Positions 44,772-52,684 of a stretch of 64,000 nucleotides of DNA are shown one piece after another. This DNA comes from Rhodothermus marinus DSM 4252. GTDB lineage: Bacteria > Bacteroidota > Rhodothermia > Rhodothermales > Rhodothermaceae. The position numbers and the translations under genes are program-made. The notes beneath the pieces were generated by a model, which was not told the origin of the DNA, ran no database searches, and saw nothing but the letters and a program-made list of their open reading frames with translations. Position 1 is the first letter of the stretch; every line of letters begins with the position of its first letter. The DNA is taken from NCBI RefSeq assembly GCF_000024845.1, contig NC_013501.1:562001-626000 (forward strand), read 5' to 3'.

Positions 44772-44954
44772 AACGCAGACCGGTTGTTTCGAGGGTACGC
44801 GAAAACGAATGTCTTAAAGTAAGGATGGCAAGAAAGCCATGATCGACAGGAGAACTTGTAACTTACGGACCTTCAGCGCCTGAAACAACCGACTGTATGA
44901 CCATATTTTGCATACGAGGCGAATTTTTCCGAAAAAGTGGATTGCGGACAGACT

Positions 44955-45479
44955 TTTCCGGGCGCGCCCGATTCACGAGATATGGTCGTCGGCATCGATA
45001 GCCGCCGGTACACCTCCGACCAGGCCACCATCTGGCGATGGCGCTGGGCATTTCAGCACGATTTCGCCGCCCGTATGGACTGGACGATCAAAAGCTTCGA
45101 GGAGGCCAACCACAACCCGATCGTGGTGGTGAACGGCCGGGAAGGAAAAGCGCCGCTCTGGATGAAGGCACGGGTGGGGCAGCCGCTTGTGCTGGACGCC
45201 ACCGGCACGCGCGATCCGGACGGCGATGCGCTGACCTACACCTGGTTCGTGTACCCCGAAGCGCAGACGGGGCGGGCATTTCGACCGGCCGCCCGGCTCG
45301 AAGGCGATCGTATCGTGCCGCTTCCGCCGCGGGCCACGCTGATCGGGGAGCATTCGCCCCGCGTGACCGTCATCCCGAATCTTCCCGGCGAGACGCACCT
45401 CATCCTGGCCGTCGAGGACGACGGCACGCCAGGCCTGACCGCCTATCGCCGGGTGATTCTGGACGTGCAACCGGAGTAG
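44955..45479 (+). pseudogene. C-terminal remnant of a DUF1593 (Sde182-type) protein
   Basis: The readable part is about 165 residues starting near DMVVGIDSRRYTSDQATIWR, then FAARMDWTIKSFEEANHNP and a C-terminal Ig-like domain (LDATGTRDPDGDALTYTWF). Full-length family members are about 450-500 residues, with an N-terminal nucleoside-hydrolase-like domain. Nothing of that domain is found upstream, where bpsA begins on the other strand. I see no start codon with a ribosome site or signal peptide. It looks like the surviving tail of a deleted gene that probably encoded a secreted carbohydrate-binding or -acting protein. Confidence 0.75.
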
Positions 45480-45495
45480 GCGCCGAATCCTGGTA

Positions 45496-45891
45496 TCATC
45501 CACCCCAGGCCATCTTAATGCGAAACCGCACGCGCTCCCAGGGCGGCGCTTCGCAGGCGACGTCGGTGATGACGGCCTTCAGGGGCACGCCCTGATCCAG
45601 CATGGTAGCCAGCACGGAATTGTCCACGCGCGGCACATAGCCCAGCTTTACCCCGTCGCCGGTGTACAGTGCGATGGCGCGGTCGTCGTACGGATTGGCC
45701 GGCTCGCGACGGAGCACCAGCGGCTGGCCGACCCGGAGTCGGTGCTGCACCCGGGGACCCTGATGGTAGCGGAAGCCCGCTACCCAGGTCTCCAGCAACA
45801 CCACCGATCGCGCGCGCCGTCCGCTATCGGTCACGCCCGGCCAAAGCCCCAGCGCCACCAGCGTTTTCAGGAAAGCCCGTCGGGTAAACAT
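45496..45891 (-). CDS. Tat-exported HIRAN-domain protein
   Basis: 131 residues from the ATG at 45891, which gives a twin-arginine signal, MFTRRAFLKTLVALGLWPG. The remaining 100 residues match a HIRAN domain: FRYHQGPRVQHRLRVGQPL, LRREPANPYDDRAIALY, GVKLGYVPRVDNSVLATML. In eukaryotes and most bacteria, HIRAN is attached to DNA helicases or nucleases and binds 3' DNA ends. Here it stands alone and appears exported, so a DNA-repair role is doubtful. It converges on the DUF1593 remnant. Confidence 0.78.
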   Translation of the reverse strand: MFTRRAFLKTLVALGLWPGVTDSGRRARSVVLLETWVAGFRYHQGPRVQHRLRVGQPLVLRREPANPYDDRAIALYTGDGVKLGYVPRVDNSVLATMLDQGVPLKAVITDVACEAPPWERVRFRIKMAWGG

Positions 45892-46003
45892 CTCCAGGCA
45901 ACTGGTTGACAGAGGATTTTGGGAAAAATACACCCGGCCTCCTGAAGTTTAGCTGCAGCAGATAGGGAGAACGGCAACGTGGCCTGTCTCCTGAAAAAAG
46001 GAC

Positions 46004-46032
46004 TTGCCGGAGTGAGCGTGGGGCGTTAACCT
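46004..46032 (+). promoter_or_regulatory. Possible promoter of the GH3 gene
   Basis: TTGCCG (46004-46009) and TAACCT (46027-46032) with a 17-base spacer, about 35 bases before the ATG. Only a moderate match to the sigma-70 consensus. Confidence 0.3.
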
Positions 46033-46067
46033 TTCCGATAGCCATCTGGACAGTCCATCAGCATGCC

Positions 46068-48332
46068 ATGCGGACGTTGCGACTGCTTACCCTGAGCCTG
46101 CTCTGGAGCGGCTGGTTGCTTCCCGCCATAGCGCAGGTGGATCGGGCCCGCGAGGACTCGCTCATCGAGGCGCTGCTGGCTCGCATGACGCTTGAAGAAA
46201 AGCTCGGCCAGCTCACGCTCTACAACGGGGGCATGGCCGAAACCGGCCCGGTCGTGCGCGAGGGCGAGCCCGACGCCATACGTCGCGGCCGCGTGGGCGC
46301 CGTGATGAATTTCTTCGGGGCCGAGGCCGTCTGCGCCATGCAGCGCCAGGCCGTCGAGGAAAGTCGGCTGGGCATTCCGCTGCTGTTTGCGCTGGACGTG
46401 ATCCATGGTTTTCGGACGATTTTTCCGGTGCCGCTGGCCGAGGCGGCCACGTTCGACCCGGCGCTGGTCGAGCAGGCGGCGCGTGTGGCGGCCGGGGAGG
46501 CTTCGGCGGTGGGGCTCAACTGGACGTTTGCGCCGATGGTCGACATTGCGCGCGATGCCCGCTGGGGTCGGATCGTCGAGGGTAGCGGTGAGGATCCGTA
46601 TCTGGGCGCGGTGATGGCGGCGGCGCGCGTGCGGGGTTTTCAGGGGCGTGATCTTCGGGATCCGACCACGATTCTGGCCACGGCGAAGCACTTTGCGGCC
46701 TACGGGGCGGCCGAGGCCGGGCGCGACTACAACACGGTGGACGTTTCGGAGCGGACGCTTCGGGAGGTGTATCTGCCGCCGTTCGAGGCGGCGGTGCGCG
46801 CCGGGGCGCTGTCGATCATGTCGGCCTTCAACGAGATCGGGGGCGTGCCGGCCACGGCCGATCGCTGGCTGCTGACCGACGTGCTCCGCCACGAATGGGG
46901 CTTCGAAGGACTGGTGGTGAGTGATTACACCTCGGTCTGGGAGCTGCTTTTCCACGGGATTGCGGCCGACAGTGCCGAGGTGGGGCGCAAGGCGCTGGAG
47001 GCGGGGGTGGACATGGACATGGTCAGCGGGATTTATGTGCGGAAGCTGGCCGAGGAGGTGCGTGCCGGACGGCTTTCGGAGGCGGTGGTGGACGAGGCGG
47101 TGCGGCGCGTGCTGCGCGTGAAGTATCGGCTGGGGTTGTTCGAGGATCCCTACCGCTACTGTCGGGATGCCAGCCGCGAGCAGGTGTTGCTGTCGCCGGC
47201 GCACCGGCGGCTGGCGCGGGAGGTGGCGCGTAAGGCGATCGTGTTGCTGAAGAACGAGGGAGAGCTGTTGCCGCTGGCGGACACGTTGCAGCGGGTGGCG
47301 GTCATCGGGGCGCTGGCCAACGATTCGGCGAGTGTGCTGGGGCCGTGGGCGGCGGCGGGTCGTCCGGAGGATGCCGTGACGATTCTGGAGGGGATCCGGG
47401 CGGCGCTTCCCGGAGCGACGGTGCGCTACGCGCCGGGCTATGCGGAGGTGCCTTCAGGGAGTTTTCAGGAGATGGTGGCGGCGGCGTTGAGCCCGGACAC
47501 GAGCGGTTTTGCCGAGGCGGAGGCGGTGGCGCGCTGGGCGGAGGTGGTGATTCTGGTGCTGGGGGAGCACCGGGAGTTGAGCGGGGAGGCGGCCAGTCGG
47601 GCGTCGGTGGAGCTTCCGGGGGTGCAGCTGGCGCTGGCGTGGCGCCTGCTGGCGCTGGGTCGGCCGGTGGTGGTGGTGTTGATGAACGGGCGGCCGCTGG
47701 CAATTCCGGAGCTGGCCGCTTCGGCACCGGCGATCGTGGAGGCGTGGTTTCTGGGGACGGAGATGGGGCACGCGGTGGCGGACGTGCTGCTGGGGAAGGC
47801 GAGTCCGGGGGGGCGGCTTCCGGTGTCGTTTCCGCGGGCGACGGGTCAGGAGCCGCTCTATTACAATCATAAACCGACGGGGCGGCCGCCGCGGGCCGAG
47901 GAGAAGTACACGTCGAAGTACGTGGACGTGCCCTGGACGCCGCTGTACCCGTTTGGTTACGGGTTGACCTACACGACGTTTGCGTACGACAGTCTTCGGT
48001 TGAGCCGGAGGCGGCTGGGGTTGGACGACACGCTGGAGGTGGTGGTGTCGGTGACGAATACGGGTCGGCGTCGGGGGGAGGAGGTGGTGCAGCTATACGT
48101 GCGGGACGAGGTGGCGTCGGTGACGCGCCCGGTGAAGGAGCTGAAAGGCTTTGCGCGGGTGGAGCTGGCGCCGGGCGAGACGAAGGCGGTGCAGTTTCGG
48201 TTGCCGGTGCGTGCGCTTCGGTTCTGGGGTTTGGAAGGGGGCTGGGTGGTGGAGCCGGGCTGGTTCACGCTGTGGGTGGGGCCCTCGTCGGCCGAAGGGC
48301 TGCAGGCACGGTTCGAGGTGGTCAGTCCGTAG
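46068..48332 (+). CDS. bglX: Glycoside hydrolase family 3 beta-glucosidase (BglX-type)
   Basis: 754 residues. Releases glucose or xylose from beta-linked oligosaccharides, probably in the periplasm. A signal peptide ends near LPAIAQ. The GH3 N-terminal barrel carries LFALDVIHGFRTIFPVPLAE, KHFAAYGAAEAGRDYN and the nucleophile in VVSDYTSVWEL (Asp). The C-terminal alpha/beta domain with RKAIVLLKNEG and ILVLGEHRELSGEAASRA follows, and a fibronectin-like domain ends the protein. The second half of the gene uses G-ending codons far more than the first. Its stop overlaps the convergent msrQ gene by 11 bases. Confidence 0.93.
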   Translation: MRTLRLLTLSLLWSGWLLPAIAQVDRAREDSLIEALLARMTLEEKLGQLTLYNGGMAETGPVVREGEPDAIRRGRVGAVMNFFGAEAVCAMQRQAVEESRLGIPLLFALDVIHGFRTIFPVPLAEAATFDPALVEQAARVAAGEASAVGLNWTFAPMVDIARDARWGRIVEGSGEDPYLGAVMAAARVRGFQGRDLRDPTTILATAKHFAAYGAAEAGRDYNTVDVSERTLREVYLPPFEAAVRAGALSIMSAFNEIGGVPATADRWLLTDVLRHEWGFEGLVVSDYTSVWELLFHGIAADSAEVGRKALEAGVDMDMVSGIYVRKLAEEVRAGRLSEAVVDEAVRRVLRVKYRLGLFEDPYRYCRDASREQVLLSPAHRRLAREVARKAIVLLKNEGELLPLADTLQRVAVIGALANDSASVLGPWAAAGRPEDAVTILEGIRAALPGATVRYAPGYAEVPSGSFQEMVAAALSPDTSGFAEAEAVARWAEVVILVLGEHRELSGEAASRASVELPGVQLALAWRLLALGRPVVVVLMNGRPLAIPELAASAPAIVEAWFLGTEMGHAVADVLLGKASPGGRLPVSFPRATGQEPLYYNHKPTGRPPRAEEKYTSKYVDVPWTPLYPFGYGLTYTTFAYDSLRLSRRRLGLDDTLEVVVSVTNTGRRRGEEVVQLYVRDEVASVTRPVKELKGFARVELAPGETKAVQFRLPVRALRFWGLEGGWVVEPGWFTLWVGPSSAEGLQARFEVVSP

Positions 48333-48966
48333 GATCACCGACGGGAGCGGCTGTCCGACGGGGCAGTGCGGTCGCGTCGATACGTCCGACCCGGGGGCGG
48401 CGCAGGCGCAGTAGAAACAGCGCAAGCAGAATGAGGCCGTAGGCCAGCGGCGGGCGCCAGTCGAACTTGACGGCCCACCAGTAGTGCAACACGCCCAGCA
48501 CGGCAATGGCATAGACCAGCCGGTGCAGGCGGCGCCAGGTGCGGCCGCCCAGGCGGCGGATCCAGCCGGCCGTCGAGGTCATGGCCAGCGGCACCATCAG
48601 GCCGTAGGCCAGCAGCCCCACGGTGATGAACCGGCGCTTGAGAATGTCCCGGCCGATCTCGCCCCAGTCGAAGAACTGATCCAGCCAGAGGTAGAGCAGC
48701 AGGTGGATCGAGGCGTAGAAGAAGGCGGCCAGTCCCAGGCGGCGTCGCCAGCGGATCCAGCCGTTCCAGCCGGTCAGGCGACGCAGCGGCGTAATGGCCA
48801 GCGTCGCCAGCAGGAAGCGAAGCGTCCAGCGGCCGGTCTGGTGTGTGATCTCCTGAATGGGGTTGGCGCCGAGCCGGTCCGTCCACAGCCCCCAGCTCAG
48901 GTAGAGCAGCGGCGCGGCCACGCCCAGCCAGACCAGCACGTTGAGCCAGGGAGAGAGCCGGCGCAT
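48322..48966 (-). CDS. msrQ: Haem-binding membrane subunit MsrQ
   Basis: 214 residues with six hydrophobic helices of the ferric-reductase-like fold. It delivers electrons from the respiratory quinone pool to the periplasmic methionine sulfoxide reductase MsrP. Conserved features: GANPIQEITHQTGRWTLRFL near the N-terminus, RRRLGLAAFFYASIHLLLY and WRRLHRLVYAIAVLGVLHYWW, with the haem-ligand histidines. The ATG overlaps the msrP stop by one base. Confidence 0.92.
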   Translation of the reverse strand: MRRLSPWLNVLVWLGVAAPLLYLSWGLWTDRLGANPIQEITHQTGRWTLRFLLATLAITPLRRLTGWNGWIRWRRRLGLAAFFYASIHLLLYLWLDQFFDWGEIGRDILKRRFITVGLLAYGLMVPLAMTSTAGWIRRLGGRTWRRLHRLVYAIAVLGVLHYWWAVKFDWRPPLAYGLILLALFLLRLRRPRVGRIDATALPRRTAAPVGDPTD

Positions 48967-49913
48967 CAGAAATACTTCCGCAGGTCCATGCCTTCGTACA
49001 GGTGCGCCACCTGCTCGGCGTAGCCGTTGAACAGCAGCGTCTTGCGCTTGCGAAATTCGCCGATGCGGCGCTCGGTCTTCTGGCTCCAGCGCGGGTGGTC
49101 CACGTTCGGATTGACGTTCGAATAAAAGCCGTACTCGTGGGGCGCCGCCTTCATCCAGGTGGTGATCGGCTGCTTTTCCACGAAGCGGATGCGCACGATC
49201 GATTTGATCGACTTGAACCCGTACTTCCAGGGCACCACCAGCCGGATCGGAGCGCCGTTCTGGTTGGGCAGCATTTTACCGTAAAGCCCGACGGCCAGGA
49301 TCGTCAGCGGATGCAGCGCCTCGTCCAGTCGCAGCCCTTCGACGTAGGGCCCGTCGAGAATGGGCGCCTTCTGGCCGGGCATCTGCTCCGGATCGTACAG
49401 CGTGGTGAACTCGACGAACTTCGCGCTGGACATGGGTTCGGCCCTTCGAAGCACCTCGGCCAGCGGAAAGCCCAGCCAGGGGATCACCATGGACCAGCCC
49501 TCGACGCAGCGAAGCCGATAGACGCGCTCTTCGAGCGTGTAGGGCTTGATGAAATCCTCCAGTTCGTAGGTGGCCGGTCGGTGGCAGAGCCCCTCGACGC
49601 GGATCGTCCAGGGGCGTGTGCGCAAACGGTGGGCGTTGCGGGCCGGATCGCGTTTGCCCGTACCGAACTCGTAGAAGTTGTTGTAGGTGGTAATGTCTTC
49701 GTAGGAGGTCCAGGGCTCGTCGGTGTCGTAGGGGCCGGGGTTCGATTTGCGGCGCACCTGCTTACCTTCGGCCCGGCAGCCCGGCGTCAGCAATCCGGCG
49801 ACGGCCGCTCCGGCTAGCAGACCGGCCTGACGCAGCCATTCCCGGCGGTTCCAGTACAGGCGCTCGTCGGTGATCTCGGACGAAGGAATCGGCGTTTCGG
49901 TGCGAATCAGCAT
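48966..49913 (-). CDS. msrP: Periplasmic methionine sulfoxide reductase, molybdopterin subunit MsrP
   Basis: 315 residues. Repairs oxidised methionines in envelope proteins. A Tat-type leader has [20 protein letters not shown]; the following LLTPGC might also act as a lipobox. The sulfite-oxidase fold carries the molybdenum-ligand Cys136 in [34 protein letters not shown] and [18 protein letters not shown] are hallmark MsrP segments. It forms an operon with msrQ. Confidence 0.94.
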   Translation of the reverse strand: MLIRTETPIPSSEITDERLYWNRREWLRQAGLLAGAAVAGLLTPGCRAEGKQVRRKSNPGPYDTDEPWTSYEDITTYNNFYEFGTGKRDPARNAHRLRTRPWTIRVEGLCHRPATYELEDFIKPYTLEERVYRLRCVEGWSMVIPWLGFPLAEVLRRAEPMSSAKFVEFTTLYDPEQMPGQKAPILDGPYVEGLRLDEALHPLTILAVGLYGKMLPNQNGAPIRLVVPWKYGFKSIKSIVRIRFVEKQPITTWMKAAPHEYGFYSNVNPNVDHPRWSQKTERRIGEFRKRKTLLFNGYAEQVAHLYEGMDLRKYF

Positions 49914-50004
49914 AGCGGCGCGCTTTTTACGGGCAAAGCCCGGCTGGCCTCGGAGTTCCTGACCGGGTTAGGTGACCGGCCGGGCCTTTTTGTTACAGGA
50001 CCAT

Positions 50005-51186
50005 TCAATCGACGAAGCGCGGTCGTGAAGCGGCCACGCCAAAGCCCAGCATCAGGAGGGTAATGCCCAGCAGCATCCACAGAGACGTGGCAAATCGATG
50101 CGTCTGGTCATAAAGGAAGCCAAAGGCCGTCGGTCCGACAGCGGCCAGCAGGTATCCGATTGCCTGGGCCATGGCGGAAAGATCCGCCGCGCGCAGCGGA
50201 GTACGTGTGCGCAGAGGAAAGAGCGTCATGGCCAGCGAAAAACCCATGCCCGCTCCGGCTCCGGCCAGGATGGCGGCGCTCCAGAGCACCACCCCCTTGC
50301 CGATCATAAAGCCGACCACACCGGCTATGGTCAGCAGACCTGCTGCGAGGGCCAGGGATTGTTGATGCGGCCGTCGCTCGGCCAGCACGGGCGTGATGAA
50401 CAGCAGGGGAAGCTGCGCCAGCAGAAAGACAAACAGGATCCAGCCAGCTGTCGTGGCAGAAAAACCACGATCTTGCGCCAGGGCAGGGATCCAGGTGATC
50501 ATGCAGTAGAAAAAGAAGGACTGCAGGCCCATGAACAGCGTAACCTGCCAGGCCAGCGCAGAGCGCCAGGGGAGGGTGCGCCGCGTTGATTCTGGAGACG
50601 TTGTGATGGGGGCGCGACGTGCCGGCGGTATCCAGAGCAGGGCCGCCACGAAAGCCAGCAGGGCCCAGCAGCGCAGCGCACCTTCCCAGCCCAACCCCCA
50701 GCTTTCGGCCATCGGGACACTGAGTCCCGAGGCCAGCGAAGCCATCAGGTGCATGGTGGCTAGATAAAGGCCAGTCAATACGCCCAGGCGGGCCGGGAAC
50801 GATTCTTTGACCACGGCGGGCAAGAGCACGTTGTTGACGGCAATAGCAGCACCGACCAGCAACGTTCCGGTAAACAGGTAGAAAGGGGCGGGAAAGGGCC
50901 GGACCAGCTCCCCTACGGTCAGCAGTACCATCGAGAGCAGCAGCACGCGCGCCATTCCAAACCGTGCAGCCAGTCGGGAAGCCCCGAACGAGCCCAGTCC
51001 GAAAGCCAGCAACGGTAACGTCGTCAGAAGACCTACGGCCGCATGAGAAAGCGAAAGGTCGTGTTGCAGGTGCGGAATGAGGGGACCCACCGCCGTAAGC
51101 GGGGCGCGTAGATTAGCCGCAGCCGCCAGAACACCTGCAACGATCCATCCATTCTGGATCTGAACATCAGATTCTACAGATCGCAT
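50005..51186 (-). CDS. MFS transporter of the CynX/NimT family
   Basis: 393 residues with twelve predicted helices. It opens with VAGVLAAAANLRAPLTAVGP, the CynX/NimT signature, and carries RLAARFGMARVLLLSM as the loop 2-3 motif. Relatives export or import small anions or drugs (cyanate, 2-nitroimidazole), but the substrate here is unknown. It stands alone, 91 bases upstream of msrP on the same strand; a GC-rich inverted repeat (GCCCGGC/GCCGGGC) in that gap may end its transcript. Confidence 0.82.
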   Translation of the reverse strand: MRSVESDVQIQNGWIVAGVLAAAANLRAPLTAVGPLIPHLQHDLSLSHAAVGLLTTLPLLAFGLGSFGASRLAARFGMARVLLLSMVLLTVGELVRPFPAPFYLFTGTLLVGAAIAVNNVLLPAVVKESFPARLGVLTGLYLATMHLMASLASGLSVPMAESWGLGWEGALRCWALLAFVAALLWIPPARRAPITTSPESTRRTLPWRSALAWQVTLFMGLQSFFFYCMITWIPALAQDRGFSATTAGWILFVFLLAQLPLLFITPVLAERRPHQQSLALAAGLLTIAGVVGFMIGKGVVLWSAAILAGAGAGMGFSLAMTLFPLRTRTPLRAADLSAMAQAIGYLLAAVGPTAFGFLYDQTHRFATSLWMLLGITLLMLGFGVAASRPRFVD

Positions 51187-51208
51187 GGCGGGTACAGACC
51201 TGTTCTGT

Positions 51209-51967
51209 TCACGATGCGTTTCGAGTCGGCCGCGAAAGCTGTCGCTCCAGCACGGGGCGCAGCACGCGCCAGACGTTTTCGGCCACGATGCGCTGACCTT
51301 CGGCCGTGGGATGAATGCCGTCGGCCTGGTTGAGCTCGGGCACGCCTCCGACGCCTTCGAGCAGGAAGGGAATCAGATGGGCGTCGTTGGCGCGGGCCAG
51401 TTCAGGATAGATGGCGCGGAAGGCGGCCGTGTAGTCGGGGCCCAGGTTCGGGGGCAGTTGCATGCCGGCCAGGATGATGTCGGCGTCCGGATAGCGGGCG
51501 CGCACTTTGTCGATGATGCCCTGCAGGTTGCGGCGCGTCACTTCGGGGTCGATGCCGCGCAGCCCGTCGTTGGCGCCCAGTTCCAGAATGAGCACGTCGA
51601 TGCGTTCGCGGAGCAGCCACTCGATGCGGCGCAGGCCACCGGCCGAGGTCTCGCCGCTCAGCCCGGCGTTGATGATGCGCACGGGCCATCCCAGCGAATC
51701 CACTTTGCGCTGCAACACGGCCGGAAAGGCTTCGTCAGGCGACAGACCGTAGCCGGCGGCCAGACTGTTGCCCAGCACGAGCACGTTGATCGTGCGCTCC
51801 GCGCGGGCGGTGTTGCGGACGGCCGGGGCCGTCGTATCAGGCGAAGCTTCAGATCGGGGCGGTTCAGGCGCGCCGCCGCAGGCGGCCAGCAGCATGAGCA
51901 GCGGCAAAAGGAGCAGTTTCAGAACCGAATCGGTCAGACCGGTTATAAGGAGGTCGAATCTGTACAT
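51209..51967 (-). CDS. tesA: SGNH/GDSL arylesterase-lysophospholipase (TesA-like lipoprotein)
   Basis: 252 residues. Hydrolyses short acyl esters or lysophospholipids in the envelope. Lipobox LLAAC at Cys30, then a Ser/Thr/Ala-rich linker. The SGNH hydrolase blocks are LGNSLAAGYG (nucleophile Ser68, GNSL in place of GDSL), AGLSGETSAGG (Gly), LELGANDGLRG (Asn) and DGIHPTAEGQ (Asp/His). It is divergent from ybbA-ybbP, the same arrangement as E. coli tesA-ybbA-ybbP. Confidence 0.9.
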   Translation of the reverse strand: MYRFDLLITGLTDSVLKLLLLPLLMLLAACGGAPEPPRSEASPDTTAPAVRNTARAERTINVLVLGNSLAAGYGLSPDEAFPAVLQRKVDSLGWPVRIINAGLSGETSAGGLRRIEWLLRERIDVLILELGANDGLRGIDPEVTRRNLQGIIDKVRARYPDADIILAGMQLPPNLGPDYTAAFRAIYPELARANDAHLIPFLLEGVGGVPELNQADGIHPTAEGQRIVAENVWRVLRPVLERQLSRPTRNAS

Positions 51968-51982
51968 CAGCCCGATGTTTGC

Positions 51983-52684
51983 ATGTTACAGGTTGCGCAT
52001 CTGACGAAGACGTACCGGAGCGGCACCCGGACGCTGACGGTACTCCAGGATGTCTCGTTTTCGGTGGCCGAAGGGGAAATCTGTGCGGTGGTCGGCCCTT
52101 CGGGCAGCGGTAAAACGACGCTGCTGGGGTTGTGTGCCGGACTGGATCTGCCCACGGCGGGCAAGGTGTGGCTGGACGGCCAGGACCTGACCGTACTCGA
52201 CGAAGACGCCCGCGCGGCGCTTCGCAACCGTTTGGTGGGCTTCGTTTTCCAGACTTTTCAGCTATTGCCGACGCTGACCGCGCTGGAGAACGTCATGGTA
52301 CCGGCCGAGCTGCGGGGCGACCGCACGGCTCGCCGACGGGCTATCGAACTGCTGGAGCGGGTGGGACTGGGCGACCGCCTGCATCACTATCCGCGCCAGC
52401 TCTCGGGCGGTGAGCAGCAACGGGTGGCGCTGGCACGGGCTTTCATCAACCGTCCCCGCATCCTGTTCGCCGACGAGCCGACCGGCAACCTGGACGCCGA
52501 GACCGGGGCGGTCGTCGAGGATCTGCTTTTCGAACTGAACGCGACGGCCGGCACCACGCTGGTCATCGTCACGCACAACCTGGAGCTGGCCCGACGCACC
52601 GGCCGCATCCTGCACCTGCGGGCCGGACGCATCGTGGCCGACGAGCCGGTCCACGCCACCACCAGTGCGACACGTCATGGCTGA
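51983..52684 (+). CDS. ybbA: ABC transporter ATP-binding protein (YbbA/LolD-like)
   Basis: 233 residues from the ATG at 51983. Walker A GPSGSGKTT, signature LSGGEQQR, Walker B ILFADEPTGNLD and VTHNLELA are all intact, as in the MacB/LolD/YbbA group that works mechanically with FtsX-like permeases. Its 3' end overlaps the permease gene by 8 bases. The start is 15 bases from the divergent tesA start. Confidence 0.92.
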   Translation: MLQVAHLTKTYRSGTRTLTVLQDVSFSVAEGEICAVVGPSGSGKTTLLGLCAGLDLPTAGKVWLDGQDLTVLDEDARAALRNRLVGFVFQTFQLLPTLTALENVMVPAELRGDRTARRRAIELLERVGLGDRLHHYPRQLSGGEQQRVALARAFINRPRILFADEPTGNLDAETGAVVEDLLFELNATAGTTLVIVTHNLELARRTGRILHLRAGRIVADEPVHATTSATRHG

